Source: Paenibacillaceae bacterium (GTDB lineage Bacteria > Bacillota > Bacilli > Paenibacillales > Paenibacillaceae). From it: a stretch of 64,000 nucleotides of DNA. Shown in pieces: positions 39,173-49,471 of this stretch. A program made the translations under genes and the position numbers. Numbering within the stretch: position 1 is the first letter of the stretch; each line of letters begins with the position of its first letter. The stretch spans positions 2,423-66,422 of the forward strand of contig REGQ01000018.1 in assembly GCA_004134985.1 (NCBI GenBank), given 5' to 3'. The notes below the pieces were generated by a model. It made no database searches. It saw only the letters and a program-made list of their open reading frames with translations, and had not been told where the DNA came from.

Positions 39173-39538
39173 TTATTCGTGACAATACTCTTCGTAATGA
39201 TCAAGATTCTCTTTGTCCGTGTCTTCCTTAAAATCGCAGTAATTTTCATCGATGAGCTGGATAATACGATCGAGCTTATTAAGACTAAGCCATTGCTCCA
39301 TTGTAATAGCATTTATGAGCTTTGAAACGCTATGATTAAACTGGATGAAGGTTTTCGTGTTCACATTCATAGAGCAATGCGCATGCTGGACAAAAGCCTG
39401 GATTTTTTCCGCCTCAGCGTTAATCAGATGAGACATCGCCAATTCGCTCATCGCAATGGAACTGAGCAATAAAGAGATGCTTTCATTCTTTGTAACGGAT
39501 ATAAGAGGGGTAATATTGGGGATGGATGGTTGAGACAT
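39173..39538 (-). CDS. Small spore-surface protein of the shared N-domain family
   Basis: 121 residues: [47 protein letters not shown], then a helical part and an acidic tail (DTDKENLDHYEEYCHE). It is closely related to the protein encoded at 45381-45743, including the SELAMSH variant and acidic C-terminus. It has no collagen region. GAAGGGAG precedes the ATG. Confidence 0.85.
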   Translation of the reverse strand: MSQPSIPNITPLISVTKNESISLLLSSIAMSELAMSHLINAEAEKIQAFVQHAHCSMNVNTKTFIQFNHSVSKLINAITMEQWLSLNKLDRIIQLIDENYCDFKEDTDKENLDHYEEYCHE

Positions 39539-39768
39539 TGTTGTTAGCTCCCTTCAAATGTGTATATGCAATCTTGAATCCTCTAATTACTAATATAATA
39601 TGGTTGTTGCTTGGCGGATTATTACTGTTCTGTATAAAAGAATTGCGATTCAGCGGCAATCGCTAGGAATAGGCGAGCTTTGGTAATGTGCGATCGAAAA
39701 TGTGCATATGCTGTTATAAAGATAAGGAAGCTGAGTTGTGATCAGGACTTAACCAAGGAGTGATAATC

Positions 39769-40257
39769 ATGAGCAAGAGCAATTTAAGGGGAATTGCTGA
39801 ACACACTCAGCATGATTCTGCCCCTATTGATGCGGATTACGATATTTTTATTAAAGAAATGGTGCAGGAAGAATTGGAGATGTCCAATCCCGGCAGAAGA
39901 GGGAAGGGGAATGTTGAAAACTTCTATGAAGATTCATTCAAATCCCAGACAGAGAGAATAATAGAAGAGAAAGGGAAACTCTCTGGCAGAGATGTGATGA
40001 AAGAAATTCTCGCCTCGGTCGCAATGGAAGAGCGCTCCATAGCGAGTTTAATACAAGCAGAATCAGATAAGATCAGAGCCTTCACAGGGAGCGACGGCAA
40101 CTTCCCTACTGTACCGACCAATCAGCAAATCAATGAATTTCAGAATGGCATCGCACGGGTGATTGAAGCACTGGTAGAAAAACAAAAACTGCTGGTTCGC
40201 TTGGTTGCGATGAGCAAGCACCTTCTTGAGGAAGGGGAGGATGATCGTGTATTTTGA
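39769..40257 (+). CDS. Distant member of the shared N-domain family, 162 aa
   Basis: An N-terminal polar extension of about 75 residues is followed by GRDVMKEILASVAMEERSIASLIQAESDKIRAFTG, which keeps the pattern of the small spore-surface proteins (hydrophobic helix, A-x-E-E, S-x-x-I-x-A-E-x-x-K-I). It has two long amphipathic helices. The start at 39769 follows AAGGAG. It overlaps the next gene by 17 nt. Confidence 0.75.
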   Translation: MSKSNLRGIAEHTQHDSAPIDADYDIFIKEMVQEELEMSNPGRRGKGNVENFYEDSFKSQTERIIEEKGKLSGRDVMKEILASVAMEERSIASLIQAESDKIRAFTGSDGNFPTVPTNQQINEFQNGIARVIEALVEKQKLLVRLVAMSKHLLEEGEDDRVF

Positions 40258-40702
40258 CAGCGAGCAGGTCGTTGAATTGAACGGGAACGAAGAAATCGCC
40301 CATGCTGCTGCCCAAACGATCGCGCAAATCGGGTATTTGGAGGAAGCATGCAAGACGTTGCCTGCACCAACTTATTTTCAAATTTCAGGATTGCGTTCTG
40401 TGTCGCAGGAATTGCTTCATTTGGTCGGTAGTAAAGCCGCTCCAATAATGAATACCCCACCTAAGGAACCTGTATCGGAAGTTGGCAAGAGCGATAAGGC
40501 ACTCTCCCGCAAGAGTATTCCAAATCAAGGAGTGAACTCCAAAAATTTCGCGGTGCCAGCTCAAAACATGAAACGAAGTAAAATAAAATCCGATGTTACA
40601 GATGTTAAAATAGGAGATTTAGTCAATGGCAACAAATCGAGTCCGTATTGGAATATTCAAACCTCCCCAAATCTTCGGCTTTCAGTACTCGACATTCGCT
40701 AA
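40241..40702 (+). CDS. Unknown partner protein, 153 aa
   Basis: Not recognised. The first 70 residues are ordered (EIAHAAAQTIAQIGYLEEACKTLPAPTYFQISGLR). The rest is basic, Ser/Asn/Lys-rich and probably disordered. Possible starts are ATG 40241 and GTG 40247; the GGGGAGG site fits the GTG slightly better. It is translationally coupled to the preceding gene and followed by a terminator, so the two form a bicistronic unit in the spore-surface island. Confidence 0.7.
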   Translation: MIVYFDSEQVVELNGNEEIAHAAAQTIAQIGYLEEACKTLPAPTYFQISGLRSVSQELLHLVGSKAAPIMNTPPKEPVSEVGKSDKALSRKSIPNQGVNSKNFAVPAQNMKRSKIKSDVTDVKIGDLVNGNKSSPYWNIQTSPNLRLSVLDIR

Positions 40703-40749
40703 TCGCAGATTTGTGATTAACAGATACATGCTTATAGGTTGAAAAAGCG

Positions 40750-40781
40750 CAATCCCTCATTTTTTGGAGGGGTTGTTTTTT
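40750..40781 (+). terminator. Rho-independent terminator
   Basis: CAATCCCTC (40750-40758) pairs with GAGGGGTTG (40767-40775) and is followed by six T. It ends the bicistronic unit. Confidence 0.88.
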
Positions 40782-40889
40782 GTTAAAGGCTGATCTTTGT
40801 ATATGTTTTGTATAGATTCTTTGTTTATAGTTAAAATTTATAAAGAGCATTTATAAATTCTTTGCCACCGCTATGGAGGAGAAGCATCG

Positions 40890-41090
40890 ATGGGAAGGCT
40901 CCGATCTGCAACACCAAGAAAATGCCAATTGGATAATTGCGAATTGAAACATTATGCACAAGGATATTGCCGCAAGCATTATCTTCACTTCTGGCGAATT
41001 AATCGTTCACAAAAGCATGATAACCTCGATAATTCATTGCTATACTCTGGCGAGCCAGTCGACGAAGCGGGCGAGGATCGAGATTTGTGA
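40890..41090 (+). CDS. 66-residue protein with a zinc-finger-like Cys/His motif
   Basis: A basic N-terminus (MGRLRSATPRK) leads into CQLDNCELKHYAQGYCRKHYLHFW, a Cys-x4-Cys ... Gly-Tyr-Cys-x2-His pattern seen in small zinc-ribbon segments, often beside HNH nucleases. Here it stands alone with an acidic tail. GGAGGAGAAGC precedes the ATG. The role may be DNA or RNA binding; this is inference. Confidence 0.7.
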   Translation: MGRLRSATPRKCQLDNCELKHYAQGYCRKHYLHFWRINRSQKHDNLDNSLLYSGEPVDEAGEDRDL

Positions 41091-41140
41091 GGCGTATTTG
41101 TTATGGCTGCTTTTGAGATTGGAATATGCATATGCACAAA

Positions 41141-41170
41141 CAAGGGAGGACGCGCACAGCTCCTCCCTTG
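41141..41170. terminator. Bidirectional terminator
   Basis: CAAGGGAGGA and TCCTCCCTTG form a perfect 10-bp stem with a 10-nt loop between convergent genes. It lies 3 nt from the stop of the hybrid kinase. Tails are only moderately T-rich. Confidence 0.7.
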
Positions 41171-41173
41171 ATG

Positions 41174-44100
41174 TTATTTAGTTATTGTAAAACGGACGGT
41201 TGTTCCTAAATCAGGATGGCTCGCAATATGTAATCCTTGACCATAGAGTTGTTTAAGCCGCCGATCAATATTAATCAATCCAATGCCGTTTCGAGCTGGA
41301 GAACTGAGATTTAGTAATTGCTGCAGTCTGTCCTCCTGTATTCCTACTCCGTCATCAATAATCGCTATTTCAATTGAGATGGGATGCTCCTCAATTTTAA
41401 TTACTATTTTTCCGCCGCGCTTACGCTTCAATATACCATGTCTTGTGGCATTTTCGACAAGCGGTTGAATGGAAAGCGGCGGGATTTTTACCTGCATGCC
41501 ACCCTCAATACTCTCCGCTACCTGCCATTCCACTTGCAGCCTTTCGTGAAACCTCTCCTTCTCGATATAGAGATAAGACCTGACAAGGCCAAGTTCATGC
41601 TCCAGTGGCACGAGTTGTTCCGAGTTTTTAAAGTCAAAGCTTGCCCGCAAATAATTGCTGAACTCATCCAATAATGCAAGCATTCGTGCAGAGTCAATTT
41701 CACTTAGTGCGGCGATGGAATTCAACGTATTGAACAGGAAATGCGGTTGGATTTGTGCCTGCAGCCAGGCCGCTTCCATACGCAAGCGTTCACGAACCGA
41801 CCTTTTTAATTCGGTAAGCGCACTTACCCTTGATCTGAGTTCTGTCGGATCAACTGGCTTGGTAACGTAGTCATTTGCTCCTGATCGGAAGCCGGTAGCG
41901 ATGTCCTCAGGGCGGCTGCGCGCAGTCAGCAGCAAAATAGGAAGCTCAGACATCGAATAACGCTGCCGGATATGGCGTGATAATTCGTAGCCGGAGATAT
42001 GAGGCATCATCACGTCGGAGATAACTAAATCCCATTCTCTGTCATCCAGCATTTCCAAGGCGTGGGTGGCATTCGTGACTGTTACGATTTCGTATTGATC
42101 TCCAGGCAGCATATTAATGATGACTTGCAAGTTAACGTTATCATCATCGACAACCATCACGCGGGGTCTGTCGTGGAACGTTATCTCATCGGATAGGTTG
42201 TCCAAACCTGTGAAAAGCGAAGTCGTCTCGGCTGAAGCGGCCACTGGCAGCAGAGAAAGTGGTGATGTCTCTTTCATCTGCGCGGGATAGTCAGCCAGAT
42301 GCAATGAAAAGGTGAATACACTCCCTTGGCCAGGTTCGGATTGAACGCTGATCGTTCCGCCATGCAATTCGACAAGCTGTTTGCAAATACTGAGCCCAAT
42401 GCCGAGCCCGCCGCCCATTGCAGTGATGCCCGAGTCACCTTGCTCATAGGGAAGGAAAATGCGCTGTTGTGTGTTTTCATCCATGCCTATGCCTGTATCT
42501 TCAATCGTGATTTCTGCCAAATCTCCCTTCATGGCAGCATGTATCGTAATAGTGCCCTCAATGGTATATTTTACAGCATTGTGCATCAGATTGAACAAGA
42601 TTTGAATAAGCCTGTCCTCGTCTGCAATGACGTTAGGAAATGAATTCGGAATCGCATTAATCAGGCGAATCGGTTTGCCTTCCGTCATAAAACGAAGCAT
42701 GTCGCAGACGCCGGAGACAATCGTTTGCAGAGGAACAGCGCTAATCTGAAGACGGGTACCGCTTTCCTTCAAACGAGACAGATCAAGCAGATCATTAAGC
42801 ATCAAGGACATGCGATTGCCTACTGTAATTAACAATTCCAAATTTTTGGTGTTTTTTGCATCCAGTCCATCTTTGCCTTGCTCCAGCACTGATTGTGCAA
42901 TGTTCAGCATCCCATGCAGCGGATTTCGCAGTTCATGAGAAGTGTTGGCCAAAAAATCATCTTTATGTTTATGGGCTTCCTGTAATTGTTCAGCCAATTT
43001 CGTCGTTTGTTTCGAGTTTTGGAAGTATCGCCTGAACCAAAAAGTGGCCAATGCGATAAAAGCAGCGATCATATCAATCGGATAGTAATTAAGCTCAACA
43101 CCATCCATGTTTTTTATAATTCCCCAGGCAAAATTAATGCTAAGTGCTGTGGCGCCCAAGAGCAGAAAAACCGCATTCGTGTCGCGTGCCGTTGTTGTAC
43201 GGAGAAGCAGCACGGGGACAGCTATAAACGGGACGGCAATCAGTATCCAGAACAGGGGATCCAGCTTGAATAGCAGCTTAAAGGGAAGAAGTGCAAGCAA
43301 TAGCGAATAGATCAAACAAAACATAGCATACCAGCGAAAAGCTTTAATATGTACATATTCTGGCATTAAATGTTTGATGAATTGAATGAGAAATGTTGCC
43401 ATAAGCAGGAACGAAATACATAGTAAGCGTACGTTCCACTCATAATTAATGGATGACCAAACGAGCAGTAACCTGTGGTCGTCAAGCACAGTGATGAAAA
43501 TGGCAGACACGATCAGTAAAGTGAAGTAAATAAGCAGCTTTTGCCTGGCTCCAATGGAGAAGAGAATAATTGCATAGATGGCATGGATGACAAGGACAAT
43601 AACGACAGCTAGCTGTGACCCTTCAGAGAATGTTACCGCACGCTGAACGGCGCCCGCTTCTCCGAATAAAATTGAATTGGTAATGCCTCCTTTCGTGAGA
43701 GAATGATAGTTGGCAACCTGCAGTACAATTTCGATTTCCCCTTCATTGGCAGGGAAAGAGGCAGAATAGGGTACGATGCCGGCAACATGATGCTTCTCAT
43801 CTGCCGCAGGTATGCCTGATTGACCCATCTGCTTGCCATTGACGAACAGCGCAGAAGAAGTGCTGATTCCTTGTACACGGATACCATAGCTGGATACAGC
43901 GTCATCGGGCACTGCTATTCGCAGCCGATATGTTCCATAGCCTATTTTGGATGAATTCGAGAGAGGATCTTCAAAATTCCAGTTGCCAGGAACAAGCGTG
44001 TATTGTTTAGTAGAATCCCATTGTCCCATCAACAGTTCCTTAGGATAGAATTCCCATTGCCCACTCAGCGTGATGGGACGTTTGGCCGCAATATCCCACT

Positions 44101-44254
44101 CCCTCAAATCCAGCTGCCCTTGTACAATGGCGGGATGGTTGGGGGATGTCTGGAGCGTAATCCAGATCAGCCGGATGCTTGTAAGTGCGATAAGAAAAAC
44201 TGCAAAAATGAGTAGGGTTTTTCTCTTTGTTATCATACTCAGATAATTCGACAT
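41174..44254 (-). CDS. Hybrid sensor kinase with two transmitter modules
   Basis: About 1026 residues. In order: a transmembrane helix; an extracytoplasmic jelly-roll sensor of the 7TMR-DISM type (LSGQWEFYPKELL...YGTYRLRI); seven helices; HisKA with NTSHELRNPLHGM near residue 440; HATPase_c (MGGGLGIGLSICKQLVELHGG); a receiver with phospho-Asp in VISDVMMPHISG near 748 and VTKPVD; and a LytS/YpdA-type His_kinase with QPHFLFNTLNSIAAL near 839 and a second ATPase domain. Two different kinase types in one chain with an internal receiver suggest a built-in relay. The start at 44254 is likeliest (44236 possible); the frame extends to 44302. No partner regulator is adjacent. Confidence 0.92.
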   Translation of the reverse strand: MSNYLSMITKRKTLLIFAVFLIALTSIRLIWITLQTSPNHPAIVQGQLDLREWDIAAKRPITLSGQWEFYPKELLMGQWDSTKQYTLVPGNWNFEDPLSNSSKIGYGTYRLRIAVPDDAVSSYGIRVQGISTSSALFVNGKQMGQSGIPAADEKHHVAGIVPYSASFPANEGEIEIVLQVANYHSLTKGGITNSILFGEAGAVQRAVTFSEGSQLAVVIVLVIHAIYAIILFSIGARQKLLIYFTLLIVSAIFITVLDDHRLLLVWSSINYEWNVRLLCISFLLMATFLIQFIKHLMPEYVHIKAFRWYAMFCLIYSLLLALLPFKLLFKLDPLFWILIAVPFIAVPVLLLRTTTARDTNAVFLLLGATALSINFAWGIIKNMDGVELNYYPIDMIAAFIALATFWFRRYFQNSKQTTKLAEQLQEAHKHKDDFLANTSHELRNPLHGMLNIAQSVLEQGKDGLDAKNTKNLELLITVGNRMSLMLNDLLDLSRLKESGTRLQISAVPLQTIVSGVCDMLRFMTEGKPIRLINAIPNSFPNVIADEDRLIQILFNLMHNAVKYTIEGTITIHAAMKGDLAEITIEDTGIGMDENTQQRIFLPYEQGDSGITAMGGGLGIGLSICKQLVELHGGTISVQSEPGQGSVFTFSLHLADYPAQMKETSPLSLLPVAASAETTSLFTGLDNLSDEITFHDRPRVMVVDDDNVNLQVIINMLPGDQYEIVTVTNATHALEMLDDREWDLVISDVMMPHISGYELSRHIRQRYSMSELPILLLTARSRPEDIATGFRSGANDYVTKPVDPTELRSRVSALTELKRSVRERLRMEAAWLQAQIQPHFLFNTLNSIAALSEIDSARMLALLDEFSNYLRASFDFKNSEQLVPLEHELGLVRSYLYIEKERFHERLQVEWQVAESIEGGMQVKIPPLSIQPLVENATRHGILKRKRGGKIVIKIEEHPISIEIAIIDDGVGIQEDRLQQLLNLSSPARNGIGLINIDRRLKQLYGQGLHIASHPDLGTTVRFTITK

Positions 44255-44435
44255 CCAGGGAAAAATTCCTTCACGATGTTCGGAGTCAAAACCGGGCAGC
44301 AAAGGTTGTTATTGGCGCTTGTCCGAACCCGATTAACGTGCAGTAGATGACCATCGCAGATGGCTAAGGAGGACTGTTAAGGATGAGATTTGCCACACGG
44401 ATCACAAGACCGACCCCACCCTGTTACTGTTGCAG

Positions 44436-44735
44436 CTACTCCTGTTTTGTCGTGTGGGGAATGGGGTAGAGATTGCGGACAACCCCTTGCAGAACTTTCC
44501 GGTAATGCTCATTCATGTGAAGCAGGTCGCTAATTGTAGCTATTCTGGCATTGCCGGTCAGGGAACGACTCGCATTTTGCAAATTGTTAAGATTAGCGTT
44601 TGCTTCATCATTAATACGGCTAAATTTCAGTTCCTCAGCGGCCAAAGATGAAAGAAGCGACTTGATGATTTCTTCTCTTGCTAGACTTGTTTGATCAAGA
44701 GGAACGGTAATCGGAACTACGTCTTCTTGGTTCAC
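44436..44735 (-). CDS. Distant member of the shared N-domain family, 99 aa
   Basis: GTG start with GAAGGGTGAT upstream. The segment SLAREEIIKSLLSSLAAEELKFSRINDEANANLNNLQ follows the pattern of the small spore-surface proteins, with weak conservation. The C-terminal half ISDLLHMNEHYRKVLQGVVRN parallels [19 protein letters not shown] of the 33007 protein. No collagen region. Confidence 0.75.
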   Translation of the reverse strand: MNQEDVVPITVPLDQTSLAREEIIKSLLSSLAAEELKFSRINDEANANLNNLQNASRSLTGNARIATISDLLHMNEHYRKVLQGVVRNLYPIPHTTKQE

Positions 44736-44881
44736 TGGACATCACCCTTCTCTTCGTTATATGAACAGAATATGATGCCCACAATGATGTGTTACTGCGG
44801 GTATAGGCCAGTAAAATAAGAGAAAGAGGGAAGAACGAACGATCCGTGTCCCTCTTGTTTCTTCTTATGACAATCTGGAAC

Positions 44882-45253
44882 CTATCTGAAAGGTGGATAA
44901 GTCGATGGGGCGGATGCTCCTCCCGGCGGGCAAGGAGGCGTGGTGCAGCCCGGGACAAATGGTATTCGGTCAAGAATGGTTTCAAGTTTCATCTGAAGGA
45001 GCAATTCTTTCCTTACGACTTCGCCTAGTGTAGCGCGGACATCTTTATTAACCCTTAAGATTTCATCTACTGTACCCGTATGGGAAAGACCGGGCAAGGT
45101 GCCTAATACGTACTGAATTTTTTCGGCCTCGGCATTAATAATATGACTTAGCCCGATTTCTTCCAAAGCAATGGAAATCAGCAATAGATTGAAAGCATCT
45201 TCTGTCGTAACCGAGATTTTTGGGGTGATATTCGGAACATTTGGATAGGACAT
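44882..45253 (-). CDS. Small spore-surface protein of the shared N-domain family
   Basis: 123 residues: [52 protein letters not shown], then [27 protein letters not shown] and a Cys/Pro/Gly-rich tail ([10 protein letters not shown]). The tail sits where collagen begins in longer members, which suggests a shortened relative. AAGGAGAG precedes the ATG. Confidence 0.85.
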   Translation of the reverse strand: MSYPNVPNITPKISVTTEDAFNLLLISIALEEIGLSHIINAEAEKIQYVLGTLPGLSHTGTVDEILRVNKDVRATLGEVVRKELLLQMKLETILDRIPFVPGCTTPPCPPGGASAPSTYPPFR

Positions 45254-45380
45254 GTTGTTATTCTCTCCTTAAAAAACCTAAGTATTGTAATTTCAAGAAA
45301 CATAATGAGCTAATGATGGTTTGTTAAAAACATCATTAATGGATGATGAGCGATCACCTCCCCGGCAGAGTTTACTAGAA

Positions 45381-45743
45381 TTATTCCTCGTGGCAGAATT
45401 CATCTTCTTCAAAATTGTCCTCCAGGCAATCTGATTTTGATCCGTAATGATTTTCGATGAGTTGTGTTATCCGGTCAAGTTTGTTAAGACCCAGCCACTG
45501 CTCCATAGTGATTTCTTCTAATAATTTGGAGACGGAATTGTTGAATTGAATAAAATTTTTCGTTTTTATGTTCATTGAATGTTGTGCGTATTGTACAAAA
45601 GCCTGCATTTTTTCAGCTTCAGCGTTGATAATATGTGACATAGCAAGTTCACTCATAGCGATAGAGCTTAATAAAAGTGAAATGGTTTCTTTTTTTGTTA
45701 CAGATATGAGAGGGGTAATATTAGGAATTGACGGCTGAGACAG
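45381..45743 (-). CDS. Small spore-surface protein of the shared N-domain family, probable CTG start
   Basis: 120 residues. The first ATG in frame is at 45656, but homology to the 39538 protein starts 29 codons earlier: SQPSIPNITPLISVTKKETISLLLSSIA. The only initiator that fits is CTG at 45743, 7 nt after AAGGAGG. The rest includes [21 protein letters not shown] and an acidic tail (DNFEEDEFCHEE). It is the paralogue of the 39173-39538 gene. Confidence 0.8.
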   Translation of the reverse strand: MSQPSIPNITPLISVTKKETISLLLSSIAMSELAMSHIINAEAEKMQAFVQYAQHSMNIKTKNFIQFNNSVSKLLEEITMEQWLGLNKLDRITQLIENHYGSKSDCLEDNFEEDEFCHEE

Positions 45744-45912
45744 AGCAATTCCTCCTTCCTATCTATATTTAACGAAATCACAAGGAGCCGTTCAGATATA
45801 CACTAAGCATACTTCCATCACGGCACGTCTTATTACACTTGAAACGTAATTTTTGTGTATGATGACCGTCCTATTTTTAAGCATCGCTTGTAAGAACAGG
45901 CGTTTGAAGAAT

Positions 45913-45940
45913 AACCTTTTCTCTCAAATCTCATACATTA
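45913..45940 (+). promoter_or_regulatory. Sigma-K-like promoter of the second collagen-like gene
   Basis: AAC (45913-45915), a 16-nt gap, then CATACATTA (45932-45940) resembles the sigma-K pattern. The -10 ends 55 nt before the TTG start. Confidence 0.45.
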
Positions 45941-45995
45941 TAAGTAGGAGTTCTAGTTGACTTCATAATTAGGCATAATGGAAGGAAGTGGGGTA

Positions 45996-46997
<1,002 letters not shown>

Positions 46998-47174
46998 ACC
47001 GAGATTAACCAGTATAGCTTTAATTAAGATCCGTTGGTTCCTTCAGAGGGACACGGGTCTTTATTTCGTGTCATGGGCAGGTATAAAAAGGCATAAACAT
47101 AATACATATGGGTTTTTGTGTGAATCAGCTCTTCAAGGTTTTTTTGGAAGTTTGAACAGGAGGAGTGAGCGGGA

Positions 47175-48401
47175 ATGAAACAACTTTCTTTGTGTATTGT
47201 AGCTACAGCCAATGATAGAAATCTTGAGCGGTGTCTGGAGAGTGCACGAAAAGCAGTTGACGAAATTATCCTTATCAATACGGAACCGACGATTCGGATC
47301 AGGGAGATTGGCGAGCGTTTCGGGGCAACGGTTTATGATTATGATCAGGGCGGATCATTAATCGAAGCTTACAATTTAGCGTTGGCGAAGGCGAACGGGG
47401 ACTGGATACTATGGATGCATGCAGATGAGCAAGTCGATGAGACGGACAGTTTGCGGCTGCGCGATATGCTGTATAAGGAACATTGTGATCTTATTTTCCT
47501 TCATGTTGTGGAATACAGTTTAAACGGGGCAGGGCGTACCCGTATTCTTGACTTGGCATATCCACGTTTAATCCGCAATTTTGCGGGCTTTAAGTTCATA
47601 GGGAAACATACGTATGAATTGCTCAACTATGACATGTTGACACGCTATGGAAAAAACGATCGGGTAGCCATTGCTCCAATACGGATTTATGATTACAGGA
47701 AGGAAAACTATCCGGCAGGCAACCGATACAATGCACTGAGAGAACTTGAACTATTGGAACGTGAATTGCGGACTGCTGTTGAAGAAAATCCGTGGCTCGC
47801 TTATCATTTTGCTTGTGAATATTATCGGCTTCAGGTGTACAGTCCGGGATTCAGATTGCTGAACTCTGTTATCCGGCATTATCTGGACAAAGACAAGATA
47901 CCTCCAGCCATTGTATATAAGTTGAAGTATGCGGTCGTATTGGATGACGTCTACACTGAAGAAGTCATCCGCGGGTTGCAGGTTGCTGTACGGATGTATC
48001 CGGAGTATGTGGATTTGCAGTTTTATTCCGGTGTAGCACAGTTTAGAAAGAAGCAGTACGAGGAGGCAATCTATTATTTTGCACGCTGTATTGAATTGGG
48101 CGAACAGTCCAAGGAATATTTGATACGCAAAGGGGCGGGAAGCCATCAAGCGTATTTTTACAATGGACTATGTATGGAGCGTCTTGGACGAATGGAAGAG
48201 GCGGCCGCATCTTACATTAAGTCTGTGGAACTGTCTTCGGGATATAACCCGCCAGTCGAAGCATTAAGCAGGATCGCAGGGTCCAGTCTTGTCGATATTC
48301 CTTATTTGGTCAATGAGGACAGTGATGTCGAATGGACGGAATTACAGTCACTGATGGAGAAGCAGAAGAGTGAACCGGAGAAAAATCTCAGTAAAAACTG
48401 A
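47175..48401 (+). CDS. Glycosyltransferase family 2-like protein with TPR repeats, altered active site
   Basis: 408 residues in the same layout as the 37950 protein, but key motifs differ. Where relatives have VDTGSTDGT this has INTEPTIRI, and where they have LDADE this has MHADEQ, so the first Asp of the DxD-type motif is His. TPR-like helices fill the C-terminal half (YEEAIYYFARCIELGE, YNGLCMERLGRMEEAA). It may be inactive and act as a scaffold, or use another metal arrangement. GGAGGAGTGAGC is upstream. It is first in a run of five plus-strand glycosyltransferase-type genes. Confidence 0.88.
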   Translation: MKQLSLCIVATANDRNLERCLESARKAVDEIILINTEPTIRIREIGERFGATVYDYDQGGSLIEAYNLALAKANGDWILWMHADEQVDETDSLRLRDMLYKEHCDLIFLHVVEYSLNGAGRTRILDLAYPRLIRNFAGFKFIGKHTYELLNYDMLTRYGKNDRVAIAPIRIYDYRKENYPAGNRYNALRELELLERELRTAVEENPWLAYHFACEYYRLQVYSPGFRLLNSVIRHYLDKDKIPPAIVYKLKYAVVLDDVYTEEVIRGLQVAVRMYPEYVDLQFYSGVAQFRKKQYEEAIYYFARCIELGEQSKEYLIRKGAGSHQAYFYNGLCMERLGRMEEAAASYIKSVELSSGYNPPVEALSRIAGSSLVDIPYLVNEDSDVEWTELQSLMEKQKSEPEKNLSKN

Positions 48402-48444
48402 TTTTGTATTCGTCTTACTTATCCTTATAAACGATTGCTTTGTT

Positions 48445-48464
48445 GAGGGCCAAAGGCCCTCTTT
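48445..48464. terminator. Short GC-rich hairpin between glycosyltransferase genes
   Basis: GAGGGCC (48445-48451), AAA, GGCCCTC (48455-48461), then TTT. The weak tail suggests at most partial termination. Confidence 0.5.
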
Positions 48465-48559
48465 GGCATGCAGCGTCGCATGGGCTGGGAAATAATTGTC
48501 TCCTTCCACGCTATGAATGAATATAGTGTTCTATATGAAATGGAGGTGGACTTGTATAT

Positions 48560-49471
48560 ATGGAAGAAATGGCCAAACCGGCTTTGTTTTGCTACAGAAC
48601 CGGTCTCAAGTTCATGGAATCGAAAGCATATCAAACCGCAACCATCTGGTTTTTGCTCGCCATCAAGGCGGTTCCGCTTGAGCGGTTGGGCGGGGAGGGC
48701 GCAGATAAAGATTTGAACTGGCTGCCTCATCTTCAACTGGCAGTTTGTTATGATCAATTGCAAGATTATAGAAGAGCATTTCGACATAACGAAGTTGTGG
48801 GCATACATATGCCCAATTTGAACAGCTATATCGCGAATCGGACCTACTTCCAAGAGAAGCTGTCTGCTGGGCAAGCACAGTCCTCCACGGCAATAAAACT
48901 CTCCCTCCTGATCCCATCCCTGCCAGAGCGGGCAGAACATTTAGAGTCGCTATATTGGCAGTTGGAACCGCAGATCGACGGGGAGCCGGTAGAACTGTTG
49001 ATTATGACAGACAACCGCAAGCGCACGATCGGAGCAAAGCGCAATGCCCTGGTGGAACAGGCGCAAGGAGCGTATGTCGCTTTCGTGGACGATGATGATC
49101 GGGTGTCGCCTCACTATGTTCGTTCTTTGCTGACAGCGATTGAACAGAACCCTGAAACAGATTGTATTGTGTTCGATGTGCAGGTTCATATGAATGGGAG
49201 TCCGTTGAAGCTGTGCAAGTACGGCCTGGAGTATGAATACGGCATGGACGATCACTTTTTCTATCGCAAACCGAATCATCTGATGTGTCATGCCAGAAGA
49301 AATGCGCTAAAACACAAATTTATCGACACAAGCTATGGCGAAGATGATGAGTGGGCACGAAGGCTTTCAGTTGACATAACGTCTCAATCAAGGGTGCATG
49401 ATACATTATATCATTACGATTGGGTGATCAAGCCGCGTGAATGGTACTATGCTGGAGCACGACAGCAATGA
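48560..49471 (+). CDS. Glycosyltransferase with N-terminal TPR-like part and GT2 domain
   Basis: 303 residues. The first 100 form TPR-like helices (GLKFMESKAYQTATIWFLLAI, LPHLQLAVCYDQLQDYRRAFRHNE). A GT2-like domain follows from IKLSLLIPSLPERAEHLESL, with GAKRNALVEQAQGAYVAFVDDDDRVSPHY as donor and metal site. The domain order is inverted compared with the 37950 protein. GGAGGT lies 12 nt before the ATG, a long spacing. The stop overlaps the next gene as ATGA. Confidence 0.88.
   Translation: MEEMAKPALFCYRTGLKFMESKAYQTATIWFLLAIKAVPLERLGGEGADKDLNWLPHLQLAVCYDQLQDYRRAFRHNEVVGIHMPNLNSYIANRTYFQEKLSAGQAQSSTAIKLSLLIPSLPERAEHLESLYWQLEPQIDGEPVELLIMTDNRKRTIGAKRNALVEQAQGAYVAFVDDDDRVSPHYVRSLLTAIEQNPETDCIVFDVQVHMNGSPLKLCKYGLEYEYGMDDHFFYRKPNHLMCHARRNALKHKFIDTSYGEDDEWARRLSVDITSQSRVHDTLYHYDWVIKPREWYYAGARQQ

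Noticed and set aside
48425-48940. A 171-codon minus-strand frame
   Set aside because: It lies antisense to the glycosyltransferase gene, with no start signal and no coding character.
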